A stretch of DNA of 64,000 nucleotides, taken from positions 300,339 to 364,338 of the forward strand of contig NZ_RWBG01000004.1 in the NCBI RefSeq assembly GCF_003944795.1, read 5' to 3'. The position numbers were made by a program, and so were the translations under genes. This stretch comes from Mangrovimonas spongiae. GTDB taxonomy: Bacteria > Bacteroidota > Bacteroidia > Flavobacteriales > Flavobacteriaceae. Shown one piece after another: positions 46,308 through 55,958 of the stretch. The number at the start of each line of letters is the position of its first letter. Within the stretch, counting starts at the first letter, position 1. The notes below the pieces were generated by a model, which had not been told where the DNA came from, did not search any database, and was given only the letters and a program-made list of their open reading frames with translations.

Positions 46308-47342
46308 ATGAAATTAAGAAAAATTTCTTTAGCTATAATAGGCTCCTTAATTATACTGTCTTCCTGTAGTGAGGATGAAGATTCTGCTCCTGTAATCTCT
46401 GTTAGAGATAAAGCTGAAGTTTATGAAGAAAATATTGCTGAAATAGAAGAGTATTTATCTACCCATTTTTATAATTACGAAGAATTTAATTTTGATGACA
46501 TATACGGAGTAGATAATGATGATTTTCAAATTATTTTTGATACTATAGCTGGTGTAAATAGTGATAAAACTCCATTAATAGATCAAGTTGAATATAAGTT
46601 AGTTGAGTATGACGATATTGAGTATAAATTATATTTTTTGAAGGTTAGAGAAGGAATGGGAGAAGATTTACATGCTACCGATGAAGCTTATTTAAACTAC
46701 CAAGGAATAAACCTTAGTAGTGGTGAAACTTTTGATGGTACTGTTAACCCTATTAAATTAAACTTAATAACTATAGGAACAAGTACATTGGGAGTAGTTG
46801 ATGGCTTTAGAGATGGCTTAGTCGAATTTAACGCAGGTTATGATCATATGGATAATGGTGACGGAACCTTTACTTACAAAAATAATGGTATTGGTGCTAT
46901 TTTTGTTCCTTCTGGGATAGGATATTTTTCTTCAGGAACTTCAGGGTTGCCAGCCTATACACCTATGATTTTTAAAATAGGTCTCATGGAAGTGATTCAC
47001 ACAGATTTTGATTTAGATAATATAGACTCTTATCTTGAAGATTTTGATGGTGACGGCGACCCATATAACGATGATACAGATGGCGATTCATTAGCTAATT
47101 TTATTGATAATGATGATGATGGCGATGGTGTATTAACGAGAGATGAATTAGATTATGATACACATACATATAACCCTGGTTTAGGTGATCCAGAGCCTAC
47201 TTTACAAGATGATGAATATGAAATAGACAGAGAAGAAAATGGCAATGGAGAAATAACGATTAATACAGTAATATTAAGAGATACAAATAACGATGGAACG
47301 CCAGATTATTTAGATGACACCATTGCTGTTGAAGTTGATTAA
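46308..47342 (+). CDS. FKBP-type PPIase-like lipoprotein with calcium-binding Asp repeats
   Basis: 344 residues. Lipobox LSSC (Cys20) is followed by SEDEDS, a surface-export-like signal. An FKBP-like domain spans about 95-230 (FLKVREGMGEDLHATDEAYL, GETFDGTVNPIKLNL, GIGAIFVPSGIGYFSSG). A C-terminal Asp-rich region (DFDGDGDPYNDDTDGDSLAN, IDNDDDGDGVLTRDEL) resembles thrombospondin type 3 or EF-hand calcium loops. The combination suggests a calcium-dependent surface protein; the FKBP active site is degenerate, so isomerase activity is doubtful. Confidence 0.82.
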   Translation: MKLRKISLAIIGSLIILSSCSEDEDSAPVISVRDKAEVYEENIAEIEEYLSTHFYNYEEFNFDDIYGVDNDDFQIIFDTIAGVNSDKTPLIDQVEYKLVEYDDIEYKLYFLKVREGMGEDLHATDEAYLNYQGINLSSGETFDGTVNPIKLNLITIGTSTLGVVDGFRDGLVEFNAGYDHMDNGDGTFTYKNNGIGAIFVPSGIGYFSSGTSGLPAYTPMIFKIGLMEVIHTDFDLDNIDSYLEDFDGDGDPYNDDTDGDSLANFIDNDDDGDGVLTRDELDYDTHTYNPGLGDPEPTLQDDEYEIDREENGNGEITINTVILRDTNNDGTPDYLDDTIAVEVD

Positions 47343-47365
47343 GAAATACTATTGCTAAATAAAAA

Positions 47366-47396
47366 AAGGCACGTTTCTCTAACGTGCCTTTTTTAT
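47366..47396. terminator. Bidirectional terminator between the FKBP lipoprotein and OMP genes
   Basis: A perfect 10-bp stem (47366-47375 with 47381-47390) with a 5-base loop has an A tract before and a T tract after. Confidence 0.88.
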
Positions 47397-47411
47397 TCTG
47401 AAAAGCAATTA

Positions 47412-48002
47412 TTATAAAAGCAAGCTCAAACTAAGGATAAGTTGGTCGGGTCTTGTATCAATTCTGCTAACAATACCGTTACCTAAATTATCATCAATAA
47501 AGGTCGCTTCATTATCACTAAAGCCACGTTCATATCTTAAATCGATTCCCACTTTGTTGAAGCTAACACCAAAACCAAAGTTAATACCAACACTAAAATC
47601 GTTTTCTACATTGTCAATATTTATACCATCAAATTCGGTGTCTAAAATGTACTGAAATGATGGTCCAGCAAAAGCATTAAAAACGTTTAAAAAATTAATT
47701 CCAACAAGAACAGGAGCGTCTAATTTTTGCATATCAAAACTAGCATCGTCATAATCACTTTTAGTTTTTGTATAAACTAATTCAGGTTTTATAAATAATT
47801 TATTGCCAACCTTACCAAAAAGACCAAAGTGATAACCAATATTTCTATCTGGGGTTTTTGCGTTTTGATTTACCGATTCAAAATAATCGCCATTAGCATT
47901 GTAATTAATACCTCCTTTAAAACCAATACCATTCTTATTTTGGCCATTAACAAAAAAAACCATTGCAAAAGTGAATGCAATGGTTGTGATAATATGTTTC
48001 AT
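47412..48002 (-). CDS. Outer-membrane beta-barrel protein (PorT/OMP_b-brl type)
   Basis: 196 residues with a signal peptide (IAFTFAMVFFVNGQ). An eight-stranded barrel is likely: GIGFKGGINYNANG, GYHFGLFGKVG, LFIKPELVYTKTKSDYD, VGINFLNVFNAFAGPSFQYI and the last strand ending LILSLSLLL. Common in Bacteroidota with no defined substrate. Confidence 0.85.
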   Translation of the reverse strand: MKHIITTIAFTFAMVFFVNGQNKNGIGFKGGINYNANGDYFESVNQNAKTPDRNIGYHFGLFGKVGNKLFIKPELVYTKTKSDYDDASFDMQKLDAPVLVGINFLNVFNAFAGPSFQYILDTEFDGINIDNVENDFSVGINFGFGVSFNKVGIDLRYERGFSDNEATFIDDNLGNGIVSRIDTRPDQLILSLSLLL

Positions 48003-48054
48003 AATAATTGTTTTTAAGATTTTTGTGTATTACAAAAACGTGTAAAAACAAGAA

Positions 48055-49008
48055 TTATTTTCTTTTTAAAACTTTTTCTGTAGCAGAAATAATAGATTTA
48101 CTGTTTAAACCATACTTCTCCATAAGTTGATCTGGAGTTCCAGATTCACCAAAAGTATCTTGAGTTGCTACAAATTCTTGTGGGGTAGGATTGTGAGTAG
48201 CTAATGTTCTAGCAACACTTTCTCCTAAACCACCTAAGTAGTTGTGCTCTTCAGCAGTTACAATACATTTTGTTTTGGCAACAGAGTCTAAAATAATTTT
48301 TTCGTCTAATGGTTTTATGGTGTGTATATTAATAACTTCAGCAGAAATCCCTTTTTCATATAATTCTTTTGAAGCTTCTAAAGCTTCCCAAACTAAATGA
48401 CCTGTAGCAACTATAGTAACATCGTTACCTTCGGTTAATTTAATGCCTTTGCCTATTTCAAAAGTTTGATTTTCAGGTGTAAATACAGGTACTTTTGGTC
48501 TTCCAAAACGTAAATATACTGGCCCATTATGCTCAGCAATAGCAATAGTCGCTGCTTTTGTTTGGTTATAATCGCAAGTGTTTATTACGGTCATACCTGG
48601 TAACATTTTCATTAAGCCAATGTCTTCAAGTATTTGGTGTGTTGCACCATCTTCCCCTAAAGTTAAACCAGCGTGAGAAGCACATATTTTTACATTTTTT
48701 CCTGAATATGCTATAGATTGACGGATTTGATCGTAAACTCGTCCTGTTGAAAAGTTGGCAAATGTTCCTGTAAATGGAATTTTACCACCAATGGTTAGTC
48801 CTGCAGCAATACCCATCATATTAGCTTCGGCTATACCAATTTGAAAAAACCTTTCAGGATTTTCGGCAATAAAGTCGTTCATTTTTAGCGAGCCAATTAA
48901 ATCGGCACATAAAGCAACAACATTAGGGTTTGTGCGTCCTAGTTCGGCTAACCCAGCACCAAAGCCACTTCTTGTATCTTTCTTTTCTGTATATGTGTAA
49001 GTTTTCAT
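48055..49008 (-). CDS. Transketolase, C-terminal subunit
   Basis: 317 residues covering the pyrimidine-binding and C-terminal transketolase domains: IGIAEANMMGIAAGLTIGGK, AGLTLGEDGATHQILEDIG, and VYLRFGRPKVPVF. The catalytic Glu contacting thiamine diphosphate is expected in the IGIAEANM region. It functions only with the N-terminal half encoded 19 bases upstream; the two form a split transketolase acting in the pentose phosphate pathway. Confidence 0.93.
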   Translation of the reverse strand: MKTYTYTEKKDTRSGFGAGLAELGRTNPNVVALCADLIGSLKMNDFIAENPERFFQIGIAEANMMGIAAGLTIGGKIPFTGTFANFSTGRVYDQIRQSIAYSGKNVKICASHAGLTLGEDGATHQILEDIGLMKMLPGMTVINTCDYNQTKAATIAIAEHNGPVYLRFGRPKVPVFTPENQTFEIGKGIKLTEGNDVTIVATGHLVWEALEASKELYEKGISAEVINIHTIKPLDEKIILDSVAKTKCIVTAEEHNYLGGLGESVARTLATHNPTPQEFVATQDTFGESGTPDQLMEKYGLNSKSIISATEKVLKRK

Positions 49009-49027
49009 GTTTTCTTCGGTTGTTAAA

Positions 49028-49873
49028 TTAATAGTCTCCTAAAGTTTCTGGATTTTGCTCTAGTCCAATTGCTAATTGCTCATCATTAGGAGCTTTACCA
49101 TGCCAAGCATGCGTGTGCATCATAAAGTCTACACCATTACCCATAACTGTTTTTAATAGAACGCATACAGGTTTTTGTTGTCCTGTTTTATTTTTAGCTT
49201 CTGCCATTCCTTTTAGTATAGCTTCTAAATTATTGCCTTCTTCAATGTCTATTACAATCCAACCAAAGGCTTCAAACTTAGATTTCACATCGCCCATGTC
49301 TAATACATCATCGGTTGCTCCATCAATTTGTTGCCCATTTAAATCTACAGTAGCGATAAGGTTATCCACTTTTTTGGCTGAAGCATACATGATAGCTTCC
49401 CAATTTTGACCTTCTTGTAATTCACCATCGCCATGAAGACTATAAATTAAATGCTTATCGTTATTTAATTTTTTGGCTTGAGCAGCACCAATGGCAACAC
49501 TCATGCCTTGTCCTAATGACCCTGAAGCAATTCTAATACCTGGTAACCCCTCGTGAGTAGTTGGGTGACCTTGAAGTCTTGAGTTAATTAAACGAAACGT
49601 GTTTAACTCTTCAACTGGGAAATATCCAGTTCTAGCTAAAACACTGTAATATACAGGAGAAATATGCCCGTTGGATAAAAAGAACAGATCTTCTCCAATA
49701 CCGTCCATATTAAACTCGTCATTTTGCTCCATAATTTCGTTATAAAGCGCTACAAAAAACTCTGTACAACCCAGCGAACCTCCAGGATGACCAGAATTAA
49801 CTTTGTGTACCATTCGTAAAATATCTCTACGAACTTGGATAACTAAATCTTCTAAATGTTGTGATTTTGACAT
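49028..49873 (-). CDS. Transketolase, N-terminal subunit
   Basis: 281 residues with the thiamine-diphosphate-binding half: VNSGHPGGSLGCTEFFVAL, HGDGELQEGQNWEAIMYAS followed by VDLNGQQIDG (GDG...N motif). It pairs with the C-terminal half directly downstream. Splitting of transketolase into two genes occurs in several bacteria and archaea. It is the first gene of the operon, with a promoter about 27 bases upstream. Confidence 0.94.
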   Translation of the reverse strand: MSKSQHLEDLVIQVRRDILRMVHKVNSGHPGGSLGCTEFFVALYNEIMEQNDEFNMDGIGEDLFFLSNGHISPVYYSVLARTGYFPVEELNTFRLINSRLQGHPTTHEGLPGIRIASGSLGQGMSVAIGAAQAKKLNNDKHLIYSLHGDGELQEGQNWEAIMYASAKKVDNLIATVDLNGQQIDGATDDVLDMGDVKSKFEAFGWIVIDIEEGNNLEAILKGMAEAKNKTGQQKPVCVLLKTVMGNGVDFMMHTHAWHGKAPNDEQLAIGLEQNPETLGDY

Positions 49874-49899
49874 TTTAATTGTGTTGTTTTTTCAAGCTA

Positions 49900-49930
49900 C
49901 AAAAGTAAAGTTTTATCCCTATTTAATAAA
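49900..49930 (-). promoter_or_regulatory. Promoter of the transketolase operon
   Basis: On the minus strand TTTA (49930-49927), a 19-base spacer and TACTTTTG (49907-49900) match the Bacteroidota consensus. Confidence 0.65.
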
Positions 49931-50040
49931 GCTATTTTAAAGCATTTATTAACGAAAAACCATCATTTGCTAACAATATAGATAATTGTGGTAAATCCTA
50001 AAATCATGATAAAGTCCAACGGTAGTAACATATAGTTAGT

Positions 50041-50048
50041 TATCTTTG
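50041..50048 (+). promoter_or_regulatory. Promoter -7 element of tgt
   Basis: TATCTTTG matches TAnnTTTG and lies 20 bases before the tgt start; the -33 region is weak. Confidence 0.5.
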
Positions 50049-50068
50049 CTGCCAACGAAAATTGAACT

Positions 50069-51199
50069 ATGACTTTTGACCTACTAGCTAAAGACTTACA
50101 AAGCAAAGCAAGAGCAGGAACCATTACGACAGACCATGGCACAATAGAAACACCTATTTTTATGCCTGTGGGAACTGTTGCTTCTGTAAAAGGGGTGCAC
50201 CAGAGAGAACTTAAAAATGATATTAACCCAGATATTATTCTAGGAAATACTTATCATTTATACCTGCGTCCTAAAACACCTATTTTAGAAGCTGCTGGCG
50301 GGTTGCATAAGTTTATGAATTGGGATAGAAATATTTTAACCGATTCTGGTGGCTACCAGGTTTACTCGCTTTCGGCTAATAGAAAAATTAAAGAAGAGGG
50401 TGTTAAGTTTAAGTCGCATATAGATGGCAGTTACCATACATTTACACCAGAAAATGTGATGGAAATTCAGCGTACTATTGGCGCAGATATTATTATGGCT
50501 TTTGATGAATGTACGCCATATCCGTGTGATTATCATTATGCAAAACGCTCTATGCACATGACGCATCGTTGGTTAGACCGTTGTATTAATCATTTAGAGA
50601 AAACACCTTTAAAATACGATTATAACCAAACACTTTTTCCTATTGTTCAAGGAAGTACCTATAAAGATTTACGTCAACAATCTGCCGAATATATAGCAAA
50701 TGTAGGAGCAGCAGGAAATGCTATTGGCGGACTTTCGGTTGGCGAGCCAGCAGAAGAAATGTATGCCATGACCGATGTGGTTTGTAACATCTTACCAGAA
50801 GACAAACCTCGCTATTTAATGGGGGTTGGAACACCCATTAATATATTAGAAAATATTGCTTTGGGTGTCGATATGTTCGATTGTGTTATGCCTACAAGAA
50901 ACGCTAGAAATGGTATGTTATTTACCGCTCATGGCACCATAAATATCAAAAATAAAAAGTGGGAAGACGATTTTTCTCCTATAGATGATATGGGGATCAC
51001 TTTTGTTGATACCGAATATAGCAAGGCTTATTTAAGACATTTGTTTACGGTTAACGAGTTGTTAGGTAAGCAAATAGCGACCATACATAATTTAGGGTTT
51101 TATTTGTGGTTGGTTCGTGAAGCTAGAAAACATATCTTAGCCGGAGATTTTAGAACCTGGAAAGATAAAATGGTTAAACAAATGGATAAGCGTTTGTAA
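50069..51199 (+). CDS. tgt: tRNA-guanine transglycosylase lacking the usual zinc cysteines
   Basis: 376 residues. Exchanges guanine 34 for preQ1 in QUN-type tRNAs. Active-site residues are Asp92 (LTDSGGYQ) and the nucleophile Asp in MFDCVMPTRNARNG (about 271). The usual CxCxxC plus His zinc site after the insertion is altered: residues about 308-314 read MGITFVD with no Cys, while His340 is kept. Zinc binding is therefore lost or replaced. It heads an operon with an LptF/G-type permease, whose ATG follows the stop directly. Confidence 0.95.
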   Translation: MTFDLLAKDLQSKARAGTITTDHGTIETPIFMPVGTVASVKGVHQRELKNDINPDIILGNTYHLYLRPKTPILEAAGGLHKFMNWDRNILTDSGGYQVYSLSANRKIKEEGVKFKSHIDGSYHTFTPENVMEIQRTIGADIIMAFDECTPYPCDYHYAKRSMHMTHRWLDRCINHLEKTPLKYDYNQTLFPIVQGSTYKDLRQQSAEYIANVGAAGNAIGGLSVGEPAEEMYAMTDVVCNILPEDKPRYLMGVGTPINILENIALGVDMFDCVMPTRNARNGMLFTAHGTINIKNKKWEDDFSPIDDMGITFVDTEYSKAYLRHLFTVNELLGKQIATIHNLGFYLWLVREARKHILAGDFRTWKDKMVKQMDKRL

Positions 51200-52276
51200 A
51201 TGAAAATTTTAGATTGGTACATATTAAAACGATATCTGTTTACATTCTTTGTAATGTTACTATTATTTGTACCTATTGGTATTACGGTTCATTTAGCCGA
51301 AAAAATTGGTAAAATATTAGAAAACGAAGCTCCTTTTAACGAGGTTATGCTTTATTTTTTAGACTTTACAATCTACTTTGCGCATTTATTATTCCCGTTA
51401 TTTTTATTTCTATCGGTAATTTGGTTTACGTCTAAACTGGCTAATAATACAGAAATTGTTGCTTTTTTAAGTTCAGGAGTATCATTTTATAGGTTTTTAA
51501 GGCCTTACATGATAGGCGGAGCTTTTGTAGCTATTTTGGCCTTATTCTTAGGAATGTATTTAGCACCTGAAGCAAGTAAAGGGTTTAATGATTTTACGTA
51601 CAAGTATTTAAAAAAAGGACGTAAAGCTCAAGAAACACAAAACGTTTACAGGCAGATAAATGATAACGATTACATTTATGTAAGTAGTTTTGATGTAAAG
51701 CGTAATATAGGGAGAAACTTCACCTTAGAGCATTTTGAAAACGATAAAATGGTCTACAAAATTAGTGCATCGTCTATTAGGTTTGTAGAGGAAGACTCTA
51801 CATATCGTTTAATTTCATATGTAAAACGTAACATAGGTAAAGACAACGATATCTTAGAAACAACCAGACGAAAAGATACAGTTTTTTCTTTCGATCTTGA
51901 AGATTTAACACCCGTAGAATACATAGCAGAAACATTACCTTATGGCGAGCTTAACCGTTTTATTGAAAAGGAAGAAAAACGAGGTTCTTCTTATATAAGC
52001 AGATATAAGCTAGTTAAATATAAAAAGTGGAGTTTACCTGTATCGGTATTCATTTTAACCATTATAGCAGTTGCCGTTTCTTCTATAAAACGCCGTGGCG
52101 GAATGGGCGTAAACCTTGCTTTTGGTATTTGTATTGCTATGACATTTGTGTTTTTCGACAAGATTTTTGGTGTTATGGCAGCACAATCAGATTTTCCTCC
52201 CTTAATCGCTGTCTGGTTTCCTAATATTTTATTTGGTATTTTAGCAGTATACTTGTTGTTAAATGCTAAACGATAA
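51200..52276 (+). CDS. LptF/LptG-family permease
   Basis: 358 residues. Three N-terminal and three C-terminal membrane helices surround a periplasmic beta-jellyroll domain (YRQINDNDYIYVSSFDVKRN, DKMVYKISASSIRFVE). It belongs to the YjgP/YjgQ family that extracts lipopolysaccharide from the inner membrane with LptB. The partner permease is not in the window, so F or G cannot be chosen. It overlaps the next gene by 14 bases. Confidence 0.92.
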   Translation: MKILDWYILKRYLFTFFVMLLLFVPIGITVHLAEKIGKILENEAPFNEVMLYFLDFTIYFAHLLFPLFLFLSVIWFTSKLANNTEIVAFLSSGVSFYRFLRPYMIGGAFVAILALFLGMYLAPEASKGFNDFTYKYLKKGRKAQETQNVYRQINDNDYIYVSSFDVKRNIGRNFTLEHFENDKMVYKISASSIRFVEEDSTYRLISYVKRNIGKDNDILETTRRKDTVFSFDLEDLTPVEYIAETLPYGELNRFIEKEEKRGSSYISRYKLVKYKKWSLPVSVFILTIIAVAVSSIKRRGGMGVNLAFGICIAMTFVFFDKIFGVMAAQSDFPPLIAVWFPNILFGILAVYLLLNAKR

Positions 52277-53177
52277 GCTAAAAGATTATTTACACCTTCA
52301 TTTTTTAGTTTTTATAGCCGGATTCACAGCGGTAATAGGAGCTTTAATTTCTATCGAGGCTATTTCTTTAGTTTGGTATAGAATGTTAATTGCTTTAGTG
52401 GTAATGAGCCTTTACTTGGTGGTGTTTAAAGTTAACATTCAAGTTTCTAAAAAGGAATTGACCAAATTTTCGCTAGCTGGTATTATTATTGCCTTACACT
52501 GGATTACGTTTTTCGAAGCTATTAAAACAGCCAATATCTCTATCGCGTTAGCTGCTTTTTCAACCGGATCTTTTTTTGTGTCTTTTATAGAACCTTTAAT
52601 ATTTAAACGAAAACCAAGTTGGTACGAAATTCTCTTCGGAATTATTATCATAATAGGCGTTAGTATTATAACTAAAAATGAGTTTCATCATTTTAAAGCC
52701 TTACTAATAGGTGTCTTATCAGCTGTTTTTTCATCATTCTTTGCTGTTTTAAACGGAAAGTTTTTAGAAACACATAAAGCTTCAGTTATATCGTTTTATG
52801 AGTTTATTGCTGGCGTTTTATTTATTTCAGTTTATTTACTAATTTCTGATAACGGATTTTCAAAAGCATTTTTTTCAATACCTCTTAATGATTTACTATG
52901 GCTTTTAATTTTAGGAACCATTTGTACAGCATACACTTTTATGGCTTCGGTTTATATTATGAAAACCATAACACCTTACACCGTAGTACTTACCTATAAC
53001 TTAGAACCTGTTTACGGTATACTTTTAGCCTTAATTATTTTCCCTGAAAAAGAGGTTATGAGCACCAATTTTTACTTGGGCGCAGGTATTATTTTAATTA
53101 CGGTATTACTAAATGGTATTATTAAGAATATTAAAAACCTTAAAAAGAAAAGAACGTTATCTCCATTTGATAATTAA
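52263..53177 (+). CDS. EamA/DMT-family transporter
   Basis: 304 residues with ten predicted helices and two EamA repeats: VFIAGFTAVIGALISIEAIS with VWYRMLIALVVMSLYLV, and LLIGVLSAVFSSFFAVLNGK with YTFMASVYIMKTITPYTVVL. Inner-membrane exporter or importer of small metabolites; substrate unknown. It overlaps the LptF/G gene by 14 bases and is the third gene of the tgt operon. Confidence 0.9.
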   Translation: MLNDKLKDYLHLHFLVFIAGFTAVIGALISIEAISLVWYRMLIALVVMSLYLVVFKVNIQVSKKELTKFSLAGIIIALHWITFFEAIKTANISIALAAFSTGSFFVSFIEPLIFKRKPSWYEILFGIIIIIGVSIITKNEFHHFKALLIGVLSAVFSSFFAVLNGKFLETHKASVISFYEFIAGVLFISVYLLISDNGFSKAFFSIPLNDLLWLLILGTICTAYTFMASVYIMKTITPYTVVLTYNLEPVYGILLALIIFPEKEVMSTNFYLGAGIILITVLLNGIIKNIKNLKKKRTLSPFDN

Positions 53178-53182
53178 AGTTT

Positions 53183-53190
53183 TTATATTT
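53183..53190 (+). promoter_or_regulatory. Promoter -7 element of accA
   Basis: TATATTTG matches the consensus exactly and lies 33 bases before the accA ATG. No clear TTTG is at the right distance. Confidence 0.55.
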
Positions 53191-53222
53191 GTAGGCTAAC
53201 TAATATTAAATTTTAACGCCTA

Positions 53223-54176
53223 ATGGAATATTTAGATTTTGAAATTCCTATTAAAGAATTAGAAGAGCAACTTGATAAATGCCAAGTTATAGGAGAGGAG
53301 AGCGATGTTGATGTTACCGAAACTTGCAAGCAAATAGAAAAGAAGCTAAAAGAAACCAAAAAAGATATTTATAAAAATCTAACCCCATGGCAACGAGTAC
53401 AATTATCTCGTCACCCAAACAGACCTTACACGTTAGATTATATAAAAGCTCTTTGTGGTGATTCGTTTTTAGAACTACATGGTGATAGAAATGTAAAAGA
53501 CGATAAAGCCATGATTGGTGGCTTAGGTAAAATAGGCGATCAAACCTATATGTTTATAGGACAACAAAAAGGCTATAATACTAAAACAAGACAATACAGA
53601 AACTTTGGAATGGCCAATCCTGAAGGGTATAGAAAGGCTTTACGATTAATGAAATCGGCAGAAAAGTTTGGACTTCCAATTGTAACATTTATCGATACAC
53701 CAGGCGCATACCCAGGATTAGAAGCCGAAGAACGTGGGCAAGGCGAAGCTATTGCCAGAAACATTCTAGAAATGTCTCGTTTAAAAGTACCTGTAATATG
53801 TATTGTTATAGGCGAAGGAGCTTCTGGTGGCGCTTTAGGTATTGGAGTAGGAGATAAATTTTTAATGCTAGAAAATGCCTGGTTTTCTGTAATATCTCCA
53901 GAAAATTGCTCATCTATACTTTGGCGAAGCTGGGAATATAAAGAACAAGCGGCCGATGCTTTAAAACTTACTGCAAAAGACAGTAAACGTATAAAGGTAA
54001 TAGACGATATTATTAAAGAACCGCTTGGAGGTGCACACAGCGATAGAGAAACAACTTTTAAAGCTGTTCGTGATGCCATAATTAAAAATTATGAGGAATT
54101 AAAAAACTTATCACCAAAAGAATTAGTAAATAAACGTATGGATAAATATGCCAATATGGGTGTTTACAAAGGTTAA
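53223..54176 (+). CDS. accA: Acetyl-CoA carboxylase carboxyltransferase subunit alpha
   Basis: 317 residues. With AccD it transfers the carboxyl group from biotin to acetyl-CoA, the first step of fatty acid synthesis. Family motifs are [40 protein letters not shown] and [17 protein letters not shown]. Length is normal. It is monocistronic with its own promoter and terminator. Confidence 0.97.
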   Translation: MEYLDFEIPIKELEEQLDKCQVIGEESDVDVTETCKQIEKKLKETKKDIYKNLTPWQRVQLSRHPNRPYTLDYIKALCGDSFLELHGDRNVKDDKAMIGGLGKIGDQTYMFIGQQKGYNTKTRQYRNFGMANPEGYRKALRLMKSAEKFGLPIVTFIDTPGAYPGLEAEERGQGEAIARNILEMSRLKVPVICIVIGEGASGGALGIGVGDKFLMLENAWFSVISPENCSSILWRSWEYKEQAADALKLTAKDSKRIKVIDDIIKEPLGGAHSDRETTFKAVRDAIIKNYEELKNLSPKELVNKRMDKYANMGVYKG

Positions 54177-54203
54177 TTCCTATTAATAAACGGATATAAA
54201 AAA

Positions 54204-54230
54204 CTGAAGTTTATGACTTCGGTTTTTTTT
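54204..54230 (+). terminator. Terminator of accA
   Basis: A 7-bp stem (54204-54210 with 54216-54222, one G-U pair) and a 5-base loop are followed by eight T. Confidence 0.8.
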
Positions 54231-54344
54231 TGCGATTATTAACAATAAAATTAAGTTATTAACAGTTAGATTGTTAACTTGTAGTTAACAACCAAAACAT
54301 AAAAATACACACTAGTTAGGTACAATTTACCTACTTTCGCTGTT

Positions 54345-55898
54345 ATGAAGCAACCCAATCAACTTAAAGGATATCAAGTAGACAAGAGCACAATAATTAA
54401 TCTTGAAAGAGGGAAGGTTCCTCCGCAAGCTATTGATTTAGAGGAAGTTGTGATTGGTGCGATGATGATTGATAAAAAAGGTGTCGACGAAGTTATTGAT
54501 ATTCTTAGCCCCGAAGCATTTTACAAAGAAGCGCATCAACATATTTTTGAAGCCATCTTTCAATTGTTTGAAAATAGCGAGCCTATTGACTTATTAACCG
54601 TTTCAAGTCAATTAAAGAAAAATGCAAAATTAGATTTAATAGGAGGCGATTTTTACCTTATTTCGTTAACCCAAAAAGTGTCTTCTTCTGCTCATATCGA
54701 GTTTCATGCTAGAATTATCTTACAAAAATTTATTCAGCGTAGTTTAATAAAAATTTCAAGTGAAATTATTGAAGACTCTTACGATGAAACCCAAGATGTT
54801 TTCGATTTATTAGACAAGGCAGAAACTAAACTTTACGAAGTTACCCAAGGAAATATTAAAAAATCGAGCGAAACCGCACAAAGCTTAGTTATACAAGCTA
54901 AGAAAAAAATAGAAGAGATTTCTAATAAAGAAGGCCTAAGTGGTATTCCAACAGGGTTTTCAAAATTAGACGAATTAACTTCTGGTTGGCAGGATAGTGA
55001 TTTAATTATTGTAGCCGCTCGTCCTGGTATGGGTAAAACTGCGCTAACTCTATCAATGGCACGAAATATAGCAGTAGACCAAAATATTCCAGTTGCTTTT
55101 TTCTCTTTAGAGATGGCATCGGTACAGTTAATTACACGTTTAATTTCTTCTGAGACGGGATTATCTTCAGAAAAATTAAGAACAGGAAAGCTTGAAAAAC
55201 ACGAGTGGGAGCAGCTTAACGTTAAAGTAAAAGGGTTAGAAAAGGCTCCTTTATTTATAGATGATACCCCATCATTATCTATTTTCGATTTGCGTGCAAA
55301 AGCTAGACGACTAGCTTCGCAGCATGGGATAAAGCTAATTATTATTGATTATTTGCAGCTTATGACAGCTGGAGGATCAACAAAAGGAGGGAATCGTGAG
55401 CAGGAAATATCAACCATTTCACGTAACTTAAAAGCTTTAGCAAAAGAATTAAGTGTACCTGTTATTGCACTTTCGCAGTTATCTCGTGCCGTAGAAACCC
55501 GTGGTGGAAGTAAGCGCCCATTGCTATCAGACTTACGTGAATCTGGTGCTATCGAACAGGATGCCGATATTGTATCGTTTATTTATAGACCAGAATACTA
55601 CAAAATAGATGAATGGGACGATGAAGAACGCTCACCAACAGAAGGACAAGCAGAATTTATTATAGCAAAACACCGTAATGGAGGATTAGATAATATTAGA
55701 CTTAAATTTATTGGTCATTTAGGTAAGTTTGATAATTTAGATGATTTTGATACACCTTACGGGCATGAATTCCATAGTAAGATGAATGATAATGAGGGCG
55801 AGTCATCTTTTGGTGGTAATAACTTCCCTTCGGCTTCCGATGCTTTTGGTCCACCAGAACAAAATAATAATTCTGGCGATGGCGAAGTGCCTTTTTAA
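54345..55898 (+). CDS. dnaB: Replicative DNA helicase DnaB
   Basis: 517 residues. The N-terminal primase-interacting domain (about 25-130) begins VPPQAIDLEEVVIGAMMIDK. The RecA-like domain has Walker A ARPGMGKT (225-232), FFSLEMASVQLITRLISSET and LIIIDYLQLM. It drives fork unwinding. The C-terminus carries a flexible Gly/Asn-rich tail of about 45 residues. No intein is present; the active-site loops are continuous. Confidence 0.97.
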   Translation: MKQPNQLKGYQVDKSTIINLERGKVPPQAIDLEEVVIGAMMIDKKGVDEVIDILSPEAFYKEAHQHIFEAIFQLFENSEPIDLLTVSSQLKKNAKLDLIGGDFYLISLTQKVSSSAHIEFHARIILQKFIQRSLIKISSEIIEDSYDETQDVFDLLDKAETKLYEVTQGNIKKSSETAQSLVIQAKKKIEEISNKEGLSGIPTGFSKLDELTSGWQDSDLIIVAARPGMGKTALTLSMARNIAVDQNIPVAFFSLEMASVQLITRLISSETGLSSEKLRTGKLEKHEWEQLNVKVKGLEKAPLFIDDTPSLSIFDLRAKARRLASQHGIKLIIIDYLQLMTAGGSTKGGNREQEISTISRNLKALAKELSVPVIALSQLSRAVETRGGSKRPLLSDLRESGAIEQDADIVSFIYRPEYYKIDEWDDEERSPTEGQAEFIIAKHRNGGLDNIRLKFIGHLGKFDNLDDFDTPYGHEFHSKMNDNEGESSFGGNNFPSASDAFGPPEQNNNSGDGEVPF

Positions 55899-55958
55899 GA
55901 ATAGTATAACGTAACATACCAGCTTTTTTGCCTATTTTTACGTCCCAAAACCATTATC

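Noticed and set aside
53573..54079. 168-codon minus-strand frame opposite accA
   Set aside because: Long only because of accA codon bias; Ser/Ile/Pro-rich translation without domain features.
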